Positions 20,163 through 29,570 of a stretch of DNA of 64,000 bases are shown here, in pieces. How positions within the stretch are numbered: position 1 is the stretch's first letter; each line of letters begins with the position of its first letter. Under the pieces are notes generated by a model that had not been told where the DNA came from, did not search any database, and worked only from the letters and a program-made list of their open reading frames with translations. Source of the stretch: Azospirillum sp. (lineage in GTDB: Bacteria; Pseudomonadota; Alphaproteobacteria; Azospirillales; Azospirillaceae); assembly GCA_027486405.1 (NCBI GenBank), contig JAIXPD010000078.1, forward strand, positions 62,001 through 126,000. The letters are read 5' to 3'. Made by a program: the position numbers and the translations under genes.

Positions 20163-22415
20163 TCAGACCATGCCACCCCGGCTGAAGGGCAGGGTTTGCA
20201 CCGGCTTGCCCGTCAGCGCGAACACGGCGTTGGCGACGGCGGGGGCGGAGGTCGGCACCCCCGGTTCCCCGGCCCCGGTCGGGCGTTCGTGGGAGTCCAC
20301 GAGATGGACCTCCACCTTTGGCATGTCGGACATCCGCAGCGGCAGGAAGCCGTCGAAGTTGGTCTGATCGACCACGCCGTCGGTCAGGGTGATTTCGCCG
20401 CGCAGCGCGTGGCCGATGCCCCAGCCGGTGGCCCCTTCCATCTGGGCGGTGACAACGTCGGGATTCACCACCTGCCCGCAATCGACGGCGACGACGACGC
20501 GGTCGACCGTGACGTGGCCCTTGTCGTTGACCGTCACCTCGGCGACATGGGCGACGTAGGTGTTGAAGCTTTCATGCACCGCCACGCCGCGCGCCTTGCC
20601 CTTGGGCAGCGGTTGGCCCCAACCGGCCTTGTCCGCCGCCAGTTTCAGCACGTTGGCCAGGCGCGGATGATCCTTCAGCAGCGCCAACCGGAAGGCGACG
20701 GGATCCTTGCCCGCCGCCTTGGCGAGTTGGTCGATCATCACCTCCTTGGCGTAGGCCGTGTGGGTGTGTCCGACCGACCGCCACCACAGGGTCGTGACCG
20801 GCGACGGCGGGCTGTGAAGATCGACCGCCAGATTCGAAACCGGATAGGCCATGTCGGAGGCCCCCTCGACCGACGTGGCGTCCACCCCGTTCTTGATCAT
20901 CATCTTTTCAAACGGCGTTCCGGCCATGAAGCTCTGGCCGACGATGCGCTGCTGCCACGCCGAGATCGCGCCGTTGGCGTCCACCGCCGCCTTGATCCTG
21001 TGCAGGAACAGCGGGCGGTAGCGGCCACCCTGGATGTCGTCCTCGCGCGTCCACACCAGATGGACCGGGGCCTTGCCATAGGCCTTGGCGATGATCGCCG
21101 CCTCGGCAATGTAATCGGCGTTGGTGGTGGCGCGGCGGCCAAAGCTGCCACCCGCCCATTGGGTTTCGATCTTCACCTGTTCGGGCTTGCAACCCAGAAC
21201 ATGGGCGACGACCATCTGTTCCACGCCCTGGAATTGCGACCCGGCCCAGATGGTGCAGCCGCCATCGGCGTTGAGCGCCACCGTGGCGTTCAGCGGCTCC
21301 ATCGGCGCGTGGGCGAGGTAGGGGAAGACGAACTCGCTCTCCACCACCTTCGCGGCCGAGGCGAAGGCCTTGGCCACATCGCCGCTGTTCGCGGCCACCG
21401 CGCCCGGCTGGTCGGCCAGCTTGCGGTAATCGGCCAGCATCTGGTCGGTGCCGCGCGTTTCGGCCTTGCTGTCGTCCCAGGTGATTTTCAGCGCCTCGCG
21501 GCCTTTGATCGCCGTCCAGGTGTTCTTGGCGATGACCGCCACGCCGACCGGCAGGGTCAACACGTCGATCACGCCCGAAACCGCGCGGGCGGCCTTGTCA
21601 TCCACGCTCTTGACCGTACCGCCGAAGCGGGGGGAGCGGGCCAGCACCGCCGTCACCTGCCCCGGACGGCGGATGTCCATGGCGAACACCGCGCTGCCGT
21701 CGGTCTTGCTGATGTGATCCAGCCGGTGCAGGCCCGGCTTGCCGATCAGCGTGTAATCCTTGGCGGCCTTCAGCGCGACGTTCTGCGGGATCGGCAACTT
21801 GGCGGCGTCCTGCGCCAACTCACCAAAGGCGACGCTGCGCTTGCTGGCGGCGTGCGACACCACGCCCTTGGCCACCGTAACCTCCCCCACCGGCACGTTC
21901 CAACGCGCGGCGGCGGTGGCGACCAACATGGCGCGGGCGGCGGCACCGGCCATGCGCAGCTCGTCCCAACTGTTGGCGATGGCGGTGGACCCGCCAGTCC
22001 CCTGGATGCCGAAGAAATGGTTGCCGTAGAGCTTGCTGTCGGCGGGCGCGAAGGCCCCGCGCATCTGCGCCCAATCGGCGTCCAGCTCCTCGGCGACGAT
22101 GGTGGCCAGCCCGGTGACGATGCCCTGGCCCTTGTCGAGATGCTTGGCCAGCACCGTGACCGTGTTGTCCGGCGCGATGATGACGAACAGATGCGGGCGC
22201 GGGTCGGCGGGGCCGACGATCCCGGCGGGCGCACCACCGGCGGCCAGGGCCGGAGAGGGCAGGCGGGCACCCACGACCAGCGCGCCGGTGGCGGCGGCGG
22301 TCTTCAGGAAATTGCGGCGCGACGGGGCCAGTTCGCGCAACGCGCCGGTCACGCCCGTGGGCGTGCTGTCGGTGGCGACGGGCAGGGCGGCCTGACGAAG
22401 AAGATGATGCAGCAT
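20163..22415 (-). CDS. Molybdopterin-binding dehydrogenase large subunit (IorB-like)
   Basis: A 750-residue protein of the xanthine-dehydrogenase superfamily, similar to the beta subunit of isoquinoline 1-oxidoreductase. The N-terminus carries a twin-arginine-like signal ([19 protein letters not shown], about residues 32-50), so the enzyme is probably exported folded with its cofactor. Molybdopterin-contact regions appear as [18 protein letters not shown] and [13 protein letters not shown]. It follows the 2Fe-2S subunit gene by three bases. No FAD subunit is present, as usual for this periplasmic branch, so an external acceptor such as a cytochrome is expected. The substrate (aldehyde or N-heterocycle) is not resolved. 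Confidence 0.9.
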   Translation of the reverse strand: MLHHLLRQAALPVATDSTPTGVTGALRELAPSRRNFLKTAAATGALVVGARLPSPALAAGGAPAGIVGPADPRPHLFVIIAPDNTVTVLAKHLDKGQGIVTGLATIVAEELDADWAQMRGAFAPADSKLYGNHFFGIQGTGGSTAIANSWDELRMAGAAARAMLVATAAARWNVPVGEVTVAKGVVSHAASKRSVAFGELAQDAAKLPIPQNVALKAAKDYTLIGKPGLHRLDHISKTDGSAVFAMDIRRPGQVTAVLARSPRFGGTVKSVDDKAARAVSGVIDVLTLPVGVAVIAKNTWTAIKGREALKITWDDSKAETRGTDQMLADYRKLADQPGAVAANSGDVAKAFASAAKVVESEFVFPYLAHAPMEPLNATVALNADGGCTIWAGSQFQGVEQMVVAHVLGCKPEQVKIETQWAGGSFGRRATTNADYIAEAAIIAKAYGKAPVHLVWTREDDIQGGRYRPLFLHRIKAAVDANGAISAWQQRIVGQSFMAGTPFEKMMIKNGVDATSVEGASDMAYPVSNLAVDLHSPPSPVTTLWWRSVGHTHTAYAKEVMIDQLAKAAGKDPVAFRLALLKDHPRLANVLKLAADKAGWGQPLPKGKARGVAVHESFNTYVAHVAEVTVNDKGHVTVDRVVVAVDCGQVVNPDVVTAQMEGATGWGIGHALRGEITLTDGVVDQTNFDGFLPLRMSDMPKVEVHLVDSHERPTGAGEPGVPTSAPAVANAVFALTGKPVQTLPFSRGGMV

Positions 22416-22418
22416 GGA

Positions 22419-22880
22419 TCAGGCCCTCACGCTCTGGGCGGCGTCTTTGATCGCCGCGCGAATGCGGACATAGGTGGCGCAGCGGCAGACGTTGCCGTCC
22501 ATCGCGGCGTCGATGTCGGCGTCGGTCGGGTTGGTGTTGCTGGACACGAGCGCGATGGCGCTCATGATCTGGCCCGACTGGCAATAGCCGCACTGGACGA
22601 CGTCCAGCTTTTGCCACGCGGCGCGGACGGCCTCGGCCACCTTGCCGGAGGCCCCTTCGATGGTCGTCACCTTGGCCCCGGCGGCCAGCGACCCGACCGG
22701 CGTCTGGCAGGCGCGCGTCGGCGCGCCATCGACGTGCACGGTGCAGGCCCCGCATTGGGCGATGCCGCAGCCGAACTTCGTGCCGGTCATGTTCAGTTCG
22801 TCGCGCAGGACCCACAGCAGGGGCATGTCCTCGGGAACATCGACCTGGCGTTCCTGCCCGTTGACGGTGATGCGAATCAT
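22419..22880 (-). CDS. 2Fe-2S subunit of molybdopterin dehydrogenase (IorA-like)
   Basis: A 153-residue small subunit with two [2Fe-2S] clusters. The plant-type ferredoxin motif is [17 protein letters not shown] followed by a further cysteine in RACQ. The C-terminal helical cluster has [10 protein letters not shown] and NVCRCATY. The start [10 protein letters not shown] at 22880 is the standard family start; the open frame continues upstream through the promoter region. It transfers electrons from the molybdenum centre of the next gene's product. It is divergent from a LysR gene. Confidence 0.94.
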   Translation of the reverse strand: MIRITVNGQERQVDVPEDMPLLWVLRDELNMTGTKFGCGIAQCGACTVHVDGAPTRACQTPVGSLAAGAKVTTIEGASGKVAEAVRAAWQKLDVVQCGYCQSGQIMSAIALVSSNTNPTDADIDAAMDGNVCRCATYVRIRAAIKDAAQSVRA

Positions 22881-23025
22881 GCTCTCAAAGCCTCTCTGTT
22901 TGATGGCGTCCGCGTTGGGTCCGCCCGCCCCTTCGGGCTTGGCAACGGCCCCACACCAGCGAACACAAACAGGCGCGCGCGGCGGGTGTGCCGTGTCGCT
23001 GCGAAGGTCCGATGCAGGGGTCGGT

Positions 23026-23044
23026 GGACACAATATGCGTGTCC
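23026..23044. promoter_or_regulatory. Candidate operator between the IorA-like and LysR genes
   Basis: A perfect dyad, GGACAC and GTGTCC separated by 7 bases, lies just before the LysR start (23052) and about 146 bases upstream of the dehydrogenase operon. Size and position suit a LysR autoregulatory site. Confidence 0.45.
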
Positions 23045-23051
23045 GTGCACC

Positions 23052-24008
23052 ATGAACAATCCGGAGATGGTTCATATCGACATGAAGCGCATTCATAGCC
23101 CCACCCTCGACCTGAATTTGATCAAGGTGTTCGATGCGCTGCTGGAATCACGCAGCGTGTCGCGTGCCGCCGACGCGCTGGGCGTCAGCCAGTCGGCGGT
23201 CAGCCACGCGCTGGGCCGGTTGCGGACGCTGGTCGGCGATCCGCTGTTCGTGCGCACCGGCGGGCGGATGGAGCCGACCCCGCGCGCCCAGCGCTTGGCC
23301 GAACCCTTGCGCGAACTGCTGCTGGGGGCCGCCCGGGCGTTGTCGGTGGAGGAAAGCTTTGACCCGCTGTTGGAGGACCGCAGCTTTTCCATCTGCACGT
23401 CCGACGCGGTGCAAGCGGTGCTGCTGACCGGCCTGCTGCGTGACCTCAGCACCCCGAACGGGGAGGCGGGGCGGGTGTCCCTCTCCCTGCGCAGCCTGGA
23501 TCCCGACGCGATGCTGAACGGGTTGGACGACGGAACCATCGATCTGGTCATCGGCTATCTGCCGGAGGTGCGGCGCTGGCACGACCGCGAGTATCTCTAC
23601 ACCGACAACCATGTCTGCCTGTTCAACCCGGATCTCGTCCCGCTGACCGCACCGATCAGCCTGGAGGATTACACCCGTTACCCACACCTGATGCCGTCGT
23701 TGCGCGGTGGCCTCAGCAGCTTCATCGACGATGATTTGGGCGCGCTGGGCACGCAACGGCGGGTGGCGGCGTCCACCACCCAGTTCCTGGCCATCCCGAT
23801 GATGCTGAAGCACACGGCGATGATCACCACGCTGCCGACGCGGACGGCGGAGTTTTGCGCCAAGGCGGTCGGATTGGCGATCAGCCCCTTGCCCTTTCCG
23901 TCGGAGGATTACGACGTGTCGATGGCCTGGCACCGGCGCAACACCGGTTCCCCCTCCCACGGCTGGCTGCGCCAGCGGGTGTTGAAGGAGGCCCAGGCGT
24001 TTCGGTGA
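23052..24008 (+). CDS. LysR-family transcriptional regulator
   Basis: A 318-residue regulator of the NodD/LinR-like LysR branch: [40 protein letters not shown] forms the N-terminal helix-turn-helix (about residues 15-55), followed by [15 protein letters not shown]. The effector domain occupies the rest. ATG codons at 23052, 23067 and 23082 are all possible starts; the first was taken. Being divergent from the two-subunit molybdopterin dehydrogenase, it probably controls that operon in response to its substrate. Confidence 0.9.
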   Translation: MNNPEMVHIDMKRIHSPTLDLNLIKVFDALLESRSVSRAADALGVSQSAVSHALGRLRTLVGDPLFVRTGGRMEPTPRAQRLAEPLRELLLGAARALSVEESFDPLLEDRSFSICTSDAVQAVLLTGLLRDLSTPNGEAGRVSLSLRSLDPDAMLNGLDDGTIDLVIGYLPEVRRWHDREYLYTDNHVCLFNPDLVPLTAPISLEDYTRYPHLMPSLRGGLSSFIDDDLGALGTQRRVAASTTQFLAIPMMLKHTAMITTLPTRTAEFCAKAVGLAISPLPFPSEDYDVSMAWHRRNTGSPSHGWLRQRVLKEAQAFR

Positions 24009-24098
24009 GCGGGCAGGGCAGCCGCGCCCGCTCCACCATCACGCAAGAGTTGCTGGGGAGAACAACCGGAAGGCGACCTGCGACGTCACAGGATGCGA

Positions 24099-24956
24099 TC
24101 AGTCCTCCGCCAGCAAGCGGCCAATGGCGGCGTGCAGTTCGGCCAGACGGTCGCGGTGCGCGTCGGTCAGGCCCGCGCGTGCAGCCTTCAGCGCCTCGAC
24201 CTCGCGCGCGATCAGTTTGACGCTTTTGGCGGCGCGCAGGGCCAGCGTCTCGACTTCGGTGTTGGCGGCTTCGGCCTTTTTGGCGACGCGGAGTTGCTGG
24301 ACGGTCAGGCCGTCCGCCGCCTTGCGCCACAACCGCCGCTGCGCGGCCTCCTCACCCACCTCGGCGATTTCGCGCAGCACGGTGGCGCTGACCCGCCGGG
24401 CGCGGTTGGCCTGATAATCGACCAGAATGTCAGCGGGCAGGCGCAGCACCGCCAGCGATTTGGTGACGACGGTGGCGTCCTTGCCGATCAGCGCGCCGAG
24501 CGCGTCGTGGGTGTAGCCGTGAATGTCGATCAGGCGTTCCAGCCCACGGGCGAAATCGACGGCGTCGAGATCCTCCCGCAGGACATTTTCGATGATCGCG
24601 ATCTCTTCGGGCTTGCCCGCCGTGATGATGGCGAAAATCGTCGGACGGCCCAGCATGCGATGGGCGAGCAAGCGCCGCTCCCCAGCGACCAGCCGGTAGG
24701 CCCCGCGCTCGGGCAACTCGGCCACCAGGATCGGTTGCTGCAAGCCGTGCGACGCGATGGAATCGGCCAGCGCCCGCAGCGCGTCCGGTTCGAACACCGT
24801 GCGCGGTTGGTCCGGGTTGTTGCGGATGGCCTCGACATCGACCTCGATCAGGCGGGGAAAGTTGCCGGACACCCCGGCCAAGCCATCGACCACGCCGATG
24901 CCGCCTTGGTCATAGGCCCCAACGCGGGTTGGTTTGCGCACGAGCTTAGGCGGCAT
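24099..24956 (-). CDS. parB: ParB-family partition protein
   Basis: A 285-residue ParB/RepB-type protein that binds centromere sites and loads onto DNA using CTP. The family motifs are RNNPDQPRTVFEPDALRALADSI (about residues 46-68), the CTP-binding GERRLLAH (about 93) and ENVLREDLDAVDFARGLERL (about 123). A helix-turn-helix follows (THDALGALIGKDATVVTKSLAVLRLP), then an alanine-rich helical C-terminus for dimerisation. It overlaps the end of parA by 11 bases, so the two are translationally coupled. Compared with chromosomal ParB it has plasmid-type features, supporting a plasmid or chromid. Confidence 0.93.
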   Translation of the reverse strand: MPPKLVRKPTRVGAYDQGGIGVVDGLAGVSGNFPRLIEVDVEAIRNNPDQPRTVFEPDALRALADSIASHGLQQPILVAELPERGAYRLVAGERRLLAHRMLGRPTIFAIITAGKPEEIAIIENVLREDLDAVDFARGLERLIDIHGYTHDALGALIGKDATVVTKSLAVLRLPADILVDYQANRARRVSATVLREIAEVGEEAAQRRLWRKAADGLTVQQLRVAKKAEAANTEVETLALRAAKSVKLIAREVEALKAARAGLTDAHRDRLAELHAAIGRLLAED

Positions 24957-25986
24957 CGGTTCCCTCCATCCGTTCGGCGGCGTCGATCAGGTCGCGCGCG
25001 ATGGCGACGTAGCTTTCGACCCCCGGCACACCGGGATCGGCGGCCAGGGTGATCGTCTGCGCGGCGGACGCCTGGGCGTAAATCGCGCTGCGCGGGACCG
25101 GCTCATACACCTTGAAGCGTGGCCCCCAAAGGCTGTTGATCTCCTCCAGCGAGGCGCGGTCCTGCGTCTGCCGCGCGTTGTACAGCGTGGGCAGGATGCC
25201 CAGCACCTTCAGGCGCGGGTTTTCCCGCTTGGTCAGCGCGCCGATGGTTTCCTGCACCAGATCCTCCACCGCCATCACGGCGAAACTTTCGGTCTGGCAG
25301 GGCATCAGCACGAAATCGGCGGCGACCAGCGCGTTCAGCGTCACCGTGCCAATCGCGGGGGCGCAATCGACGATGACAAAGTCATAGCGGTCGCCAACGC
25401 TGCGGATCACGTCGGACAGGCGGGCCAGGCGGCCAAAGGGCTGGCCGTTCAGCTCGCTTTCGGCGCGGGCGAGTGCGATGCTGGACGGCAGCAGATCCAG
25501 GTTGGGGGCCTGCTCCACCGGCACGATGGCCTCGGCCGCCTCCACCCGATCCAGGATGACGTCGGCCAGCGTGCGGCGGGCCTTGGTCAGCGCGACCAGC
25601 CGTTCCTTGTCCAATCCGACATGGACCGACGCGTTGGCCTGGCTGTCGGCGTCCACCAACAGCGTGCGATAGCCCGCACGGGCAAGGATGTAGGCGATGT
25701 TGACGGCGGATTCGGTCTTGGACGAGCCGCCCTTGGTCAGGGTGGTGGACATCACCAGCGGCCGCCCGCCACCGCGCAGCGTCCGTCCGCCCAGCGACGC
25801 GATCAGCAGGGTGCCTTCGATTTCGCGAGGGATCTTCTCGCGCTCCGTCTCCCATCGGCTGATTTTCGCCCCATCGTAACGGCGGCCCAGCGTGTCGTTC
25901 AGCCACGCCGCGAAGTCGGGTTGAGTCAAGCCCCGCCCTTCGCGGATGGCCCGCATCTCGCTCCCGTTCATCCTGCTGCCCCCCAT
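24946..25986 (-). CDS. parA: ParA-family partition ATPase with N-terminal HTH
   Basis: A 346-residue deviant-Walker ATPase that positions replicons on the nucleoid. The N-terminal 60 residues form a Cro-like helix-turn-helix (MRAIREGRGLTQPDFAAWLN, then KISRWETER), as in plasmid ParA proteins that repress their own operon. The ATPase core begins at residue 78, with TKGGSSKTESAVN as the Walker A motif (both lysines kept, but SS replaces the usual VG), then VDADSQANAS and VIVDCAPAIG. The ATG at 25986 is the longest; ATG 25971 (MNGSEMRAIRE) lies 15 bases inside and has a better distance from the predicted promoter. Confidence 0.93.
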   Translation of the reverse strand: MGGSRMNGSEMRAIREGRGLTQPDFAAWLNDTLGRRYDGAKISRWETEREKIPREIEGTLLIASLGGRTLRGGGRPLVMSTTLTKGGSSKTESAVNIAYILARAGYRTLLVDADSQANASVHVGLDKERLVALTKARRTLADVILDRVEAAEAIVPVEQAPNLDLLPSSIALARAESELNGQPFGRLARLSDVIRSVGDRYDFVIVDCAPAIGTVTLNALVAADFVLMPCQTESFAVMAVEDLVQETIGALTKRENPRLKVLGILPTLYNARQTQDRASLEEINSLWGPRFKVYEPVPRSAIYAQASAAQTITLAADPGVPGVESYVAIARDLIDAAERMEGTDAA

Positions 25987-26001
25987 AATCAGACGGGGCG
26001 G

Positions 26002-26030
26002 ATGCTATCGCCTTGATACAAGGCGGTCAA
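26002..26030 (-). promoter_or_regulatory. parA promoter with palindromic operator in the spacer
   Basis: Read on the minus strand, TTGACC (26030-26025) and TAGCAT (26007-26002) are separated by exactly 17 bases. The spacer is almost filled by the dyad CGCCTTG-ATA-CAAGGCG (26009-26025). A protein bound there would block RNA polymerase, fitting autorepression by the helix-turn-helix of ParA. The predicted transcript would start near 25995, so the ATG at 25986 would be nearly leaderless. Confidence 0.6.
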
Positions 26031-26050
26031 CACCATCAAGGGCATCGCAA

Positions 26051-26080
26051 GGGAGGGGAGGGGGGAGGGGAGGGGGGAGG
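26051..26080 (+). repeat. G-rich purine run, potential G-quadruplex
   Basis: Thirty consecutive purines contain five runs of three or more G separated by single A residues. They lie about 20 bases upstream of the parA promoter's -35 element. Such runs can fold into intramolecular quadruplexes on the plus strand. Function not shown. Confidence 0.7.
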
Positions 26081-26348
26081 CACCACAGGGGGCGCAGCGA
26101 GAACTCGCGCATGGGGAAAACGGATAGCGTCCGTTAAGGTGGTGTAAAATCGGTCAGCGTCTGAGTGTCCGTCCGGGACGTGACCCGCAGGGATGACGAA
26201 AGTCTTTTCCAAGGAATATCAGTCCCAAATGCGACCGCCCCGCACCACCCTTGTCAGGCGGGCGGTTTTGGTGGGACAGTGCGGCCCGCCGCCCGATGGA
26301 CCATCCATTCCAACAGGCCAACCTTCAGGGATCGCGTCGCCGCCGGAC

Positions 26349-27245
26349 ATGTCGGATTTCAACTGGAACGATCTGCGCTATTTCCTCGCCGTTGCCCGCG
26401 CCGGGACCTTGACCACGGCGGCGCAACGGCTGCGCGCCGACCACACCACGGTCAGCCGCCGGGTCAGCGCGCTGGAAGAGGCGCTGCGCGTCACCCTGTT
26501 TGAACGCCGCCCCAGCGGCCTGACCCTGACCGCGCAAGGCGAACGGCTGAAACAGACCGCCGAGGCGATGGAGAGCGCGGCCTTTCTGGCGCAGAGCATG
26601 GTGGCCGACGGCGATTTGTCGCTGTCGGGCGCGGTGCGGATCGGCGCGCCCGATGGCTTCGGCAGTTGCTTCCTCGCCCCGCGCATCGGCAGCCTGTGCG
26701 AGCGCCACCCGGATTTGGAGGTGCAGCTCGTCGCCATGCCGCGCGTCTTCAGCCTGTCCAAGCGCGAGGCCGACATCGCCATCAGCCTGTCCTGCCCACA
26801 GGAGGGGCGGCTCTACGCCCGCAAGCTGACCGATTACCGGTTGGGCCTCTACGCCGCCGCCGCCTATCTCGACGACCGCCCGCCGATCACCGACCGGGCG
26901 GATCTGGCCGGGCAATCCTTCATCAGCTACATCGACGACCTGATTTTCGCGCCGGAGTTGGATTACGTCCAAAGCATCGGCGCGGTGTCGCCCCGGATCA
27001 AGAGCAGCAGCCTGCTGGCCCAGGTCAACGCCACCGTCGCCGGGGCGGGGCTGTGCATCCTGCCCGCCTTCATCGCCCAGGCCGACCCGCGCCTGCGCCG
27101 GGTGCTGCCCGACCAGGTGTCGATCACCCGGTCTTTCTGGCTGATCGTGCACGAGGACATGCGCTCGCTCGCCCGCATCGCCATGACCGCCGATTTCATC
27201 GCCGACGCGGTGCGGCGGGAACAGGCCCTGTTCCTGCCGCCATAA
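26349..27245 (+). CDS. LysR-family transcriptional regulator
   Basis: A 298-residue LysR protein: FNWNDLRYFLAVARAGTLTTAAQRLRADHTTVSRRVSALE is the N-terminal helix-turn-helix (residues 4-43) and the rest is the effector domain. ATG 26349 was chosen because MSDFNWNDLRYF is the normal start; the frame is open upstream. It is convergent with the mms operon and has no divergent target, so its regulon is unclear. The valine-degradation operon next to it is a candidate only by proximity. Confidence 0.9.
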   Translation: MSDFNWNDLRYFLAVARAGTLTTAAQRLRADHTTVSRRVSALEEALRVTLFERRPSGLTLTAQGERLKQTAEAMESAAFLAQSMVADGDLSLSGAVRIGAPDGFGSCFLAPRIGSLCERHPDLEVQLVAMPRVFSLSKREADIAISLSCPQEGRLYARKLTDYRLGLYAAAAYLDDRPPITDRADLAGQSFISYIDDLIFAPELDYVQSIGAVSPRIKSSSLLAQVNATVAGAGLCILPAFIAQADPRLRRVLPDQVSITRSFWLIVHEDMRSLARIAMTADFIADAVRREQALFLPP

Positions 27246-27254
27246 GAGTCATAC

Positions 27255-27374
27255 CGGAACGCCACGAACGTGACGTTCCGTATTGCGTTCAAACGCCACG
27301 CAGGCTTTCCGCGCCCACCGGGGCGCGCCGTCGCGACGGCCAATCAAGGCTTGAAATTGGATTTCAAGCCTTGA
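27255..27374. terminator. Two hairpins between convergent LysR and mmsB
   Basis: The first stem has arms CGGAACG and CGTTCCG (27255-27280). The second is a perfect 14-bp stem with a 3-base loop (arm TCAAGGCTTGAAAT, 27344-27374). The second lies 11 bases beyond the mmsB stop. Both fit termination of the converging transcripts. Confidence 0.65.
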
Positions 27375-27385
27375 CTGGTCTTCCT

Positions 27386-28276
27386 TCACCCCTCGCCGCG
27401 CAACATGCGGATGATGCCGGAGAAGTCGGTGCCGCCGTCGCCCGCCGCCGTCATCATGGCGTAAAGCTGGGTCGCGGCGGCCCCGAGCGGGGTCGGCGCG
27501 CCAGCGCTCTGCGAGGCTTCCTGCGCCAGCTTCAGATCCTTCAGCATCAGCGCGGCGGCGAAGCCCGGTTGGTAATCGCGGTTGGCCGGGCTGGTCGGGA
27601 CCGGGCCGGGGACCGGGCAATAGCTGGTCAAGGACCAGCATTGACCCGACGCGGTGGACGCCACGTCGTACAGCGACTGGTGCGACAGCCCCAGCTTTTC
27701 GGCCAGAACGAAGGCTTCGCACACGCCGATCATCGAGATGCCGAGGATCATGTTGTTGCAGATCTTGGCGGCCTGACCGGCCCCGGCCCCGCCGCAAGAA
27801 ACGATCTTCTTGCCCATCGCCTCCAGCACCGGGCGGGCGCGCTCAAAGGCCGCCGCTTCGCCGCCGACCATGAAGGTCAGGGTTCCGGCCGCCGCCCCGC
27901 CGACGCCACCCGACACCGGCGCGTCCACCGCCACCGCCCCGCGCGCGGTCGCCAGCGCGTGGGCCTTGCGGGCCGAATCCACGTCGATGGTGGAGCTGTC
28001 GATCAGCAGGGTGCCGGGCGACACCGCCGCGACGATGCCCTCCGCCCCGTCATAAACGCCCAGCACATGCTTGCCGCTGGGCAGCATGGTGATGACGATC
28101 TCCGCCCCGCGCGCCACGGCGGCGGGGGAGTCACCGATGGTCACGCCCGCCGCCTTCGCCGCGTCGATCGCCGCCGCCGACAGGTCGAAGCCCTGGACGC
28201 TGTGCCCGGCCTTGACCAGATTGGCCGCCATCGGCCCGCCCATGTTGCCCAACCCGATGAACCCGATGACCGCCAT
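27386..28276 (-). CDS. mmsB: 3-hydroxyisobutyrate dehydrogenase
   Basis: A 296-residue beta-hydroxyacid dehydrogenase of the valine pathway, oxidising 3-hydroxyisobutyrate to methylmalonate semialdehyde with NAD+. The N-terminal Rossmann motif is FIGLGNMGGPMAANL (residues 5-19). The substrate-binding DAPVSGGVGGAAAGTL is near residue 118, and the catalytic lysine lies in GAGQAAKICNNM near 170. The start at 28276 has a GGGAGAA site. The reading frame stays open far upstream but overlaps the acyl-CoA dehydrogenase gene in another frame. Last gene of the operon. Confidence 0.95.
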   Translation of the reverse strand: MAVIGFIGLGNMGGPMAANLVKAGHSVQGFDLSAAAIDAAKAAGVTIGDSPAAVARGAEIVITMLPSGKHVLGVYDGAEGIVAAVSPGTLLIDSSTIDVDSARKAHALATARGAVAVDAPVSGGVGGAAAGTLTFMVGGEAAAFERARPVLEAMGKKIVSCGGAGAGQAAKICNNMILGISMIGVCEAFVLAEKLGLSHQSLYDVASTASGQCWSLTSYCPVPGPVPTSPANRDYQPGFAAALMLKDLKLAQEASQSAGAPTPLGAAATQLYAMMTAAGDGGTDFSGIIRMLRGEG

Positions 28277-28338
28277 GGTCGTTTCTCCCGTGTGTGCTTT
28301 TGTTTGGTGTGGTGTCGTTTGCTGGGATGCGCCGTGGC

Positions 28339-29484
28339 TCAGGCCATCCGGGCGATTTCGCTGCGCGCGACGATCAGGCGCATGATCTCGTTGGTGCCTT
28401 CCAGGATCTGATGCACGCGCAGGTCGCGCACGATCTTTTCCACGCCATAGTCCGACAGATAGCCATAGCCGCCGAACAGTTGCAGGGCGTTGTTCGCCAC
28501 CTCGAACCCGGTGTCGGTGCCAAAGCGCTTGGCCATCGCGCACAGCCGGGTCGCGTCCGGGCTTTTGGCATCCAGCGCCGTGGCGGCGCGGTGGACGAAG
28601 GTGCGCGCGGCCTCCAGCTCCGTCGCCATGTCGGCGATGCGGAATTGCAGGGCCTGGAAACGGTCGATGGTCTGGCCGAACGCCTTGCGCTCGCCCATGT
28701 ATTTCAGCGCGGCGTCCAGCGCGGCCTGCGCCCCGCCGATGGAACAGGCGGCGATGTTGATGCGCCCGCCGTCCAGACCCTTCATGGCGAATTTGAAGCC
28801 CATGCCCTCCTCGCCCAACCGGGCGGAAACGGGGACGCGGACATCCTCCAGGATCACCGCGCGGGTCGGCTGGGCGTTCCAGCCCATCTTGTGCTCGTTC
28901 GCGCCAAAGGACAGGCCGGGCGCGTCCTTGGGAATCAAAAAGGCGCTGATGCCGCCGGGGCCATCCTCGCCGGTGCGCGCCATCACCAAGTAAAGGTCGG
29001 AGCTGCCCGCCCCGGAAATGAACTGCTTGGCCCCGTTCAGCACGTAACCGTCGCCGTCGCGCACAGCGCGGGTGCGCAGCGCCGCCGCGTCGGAACCGGC
29101 GTTGGCCTCCGTCAGGCAATAGCTGGCGAGCCATTCCATGCGCGACAGGCGGGGCAGCCAATGGGCCTTCTGCTCCGGCGCGCCGAAGGCGTCGATCATG
29201 CCCGCGACCATGTTGTGGATGGAGATGTAGGAGGCGATGGTCGGGCAACCCTGGCTCAGCGCCTCGAAAATCACCACGGCGTCGCGGCGGGTCAGGGCCG
29301 AACCGCCATGCTCCTCCGCCACATAGATGCCGCCCATCCCCAGCTCGCCCGCCGCGCGCAGGGTGTCGATGGGGAAATGCTTGGTCTGGTCCCATGCGAT
29401 GGCGTGCGGGGCCAGCTCGTCACGGGCGAAGGACAGCGCCATGTCGCGGATGGCGCATTGATCGTCGGACAGTTCAAAGGACAT
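28339..29484 (-). CDS. Acyl-CoA dehydrogenase (probably isobutyryl-CoA dehydrogenase)
   Basis: A 381-residue flavoenzyme of the acyl-CoA dehydrogenase family. Visible motifs are YCLTEANAGSDAAALRT (about residues 123-139), FISGAGSSDLY, and the C-terminal QLFGGYGYLSDYGVEKIVRDLRVHQILEGTNEIMR. That last segment carries the catalytic glutamate in LEGTNE. Between mmsA and mmsB the most likely substrate is isobutyryl-CoA, giving methacrylyl-CoA in valine degradation. Short branched-chain or 2-methylbutyryl-CoA are alternatives. The hydratase and hydrolase steps of the pathway are not in this window. Confidence 0.92.
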   Translation of the reverse strand: MSFELSDDQCAIRDMALSFARDELAPHAIAWDQTKHFPIDTLRAAGELGMGGIYVAEEHGGSALTRRDAVVIFEALSQGCPTIASYISIHNMVAGMIDAFGAPEQKAHWLPRLSRMEWLASYCLTEANAGSDAAALRTRAVRDGDGYVLNGAKQFISGAGSSDLYLVMARTGEDGPGGISAFLIPKDAPGLSFGANEHKMGWNAQPTRAVILEDVRVPVSARLGEEGMGFKFAMKGLDGGRINIAACSIGGAQAALDAALKYMGERKAFGQTIDRFQALQFRIADMATELEAARTFVHRAATALDAKSPDATRLCAMAKRFGTDTGFEVANNALQLFGGYGYLSDYGVEKIVRDLRVHQILEGTNEIMRLIVARSEIARMA

Positions 29485-29570
29485 CGGTGCACCTCACCTC
29501 ATCGGTTCGGGCGGTCGGGGGTGAGCCGACCGCCCGTTCCATCATCGCAGACGTTCACCCAGACCGGCGA

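Larger units (their letters stand above)
25987..26348. other. Intergenic region: parAB promoter side and upstream of a LysR gene
   Basis: No gene is supported in these 362 bases. The left third holds the parA promoter with its palindrome and a G-rich purine run. The right part (26100-26348) has no recognisable structure besides the LysR leader. This is the expected place for a centromere (parS), but no multi-copy repeat was seen in it. Confidence 0.6.

Noticed and set aside
20196-23051. Very long open frame antisense to the molybdopterin dehydrogenase, continuous with the LysR gene
   Set aside because: It is the mirror frame of GC-rich coding DNA. Its translation is rich in Gly, Arg, His and Asp without domains, while the minus strand encodes two clear enzyme subunits.
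27386-29395. A 669-codon frame apparently fusing an acyl-CoA dehydrogenase shadow to mmsB
   Set aside because: The upstream part is an out-of-frame reading of the acyl-CoA dehydrogenase gene; mmsB starts at 28276 with its own ribosome-binding site.
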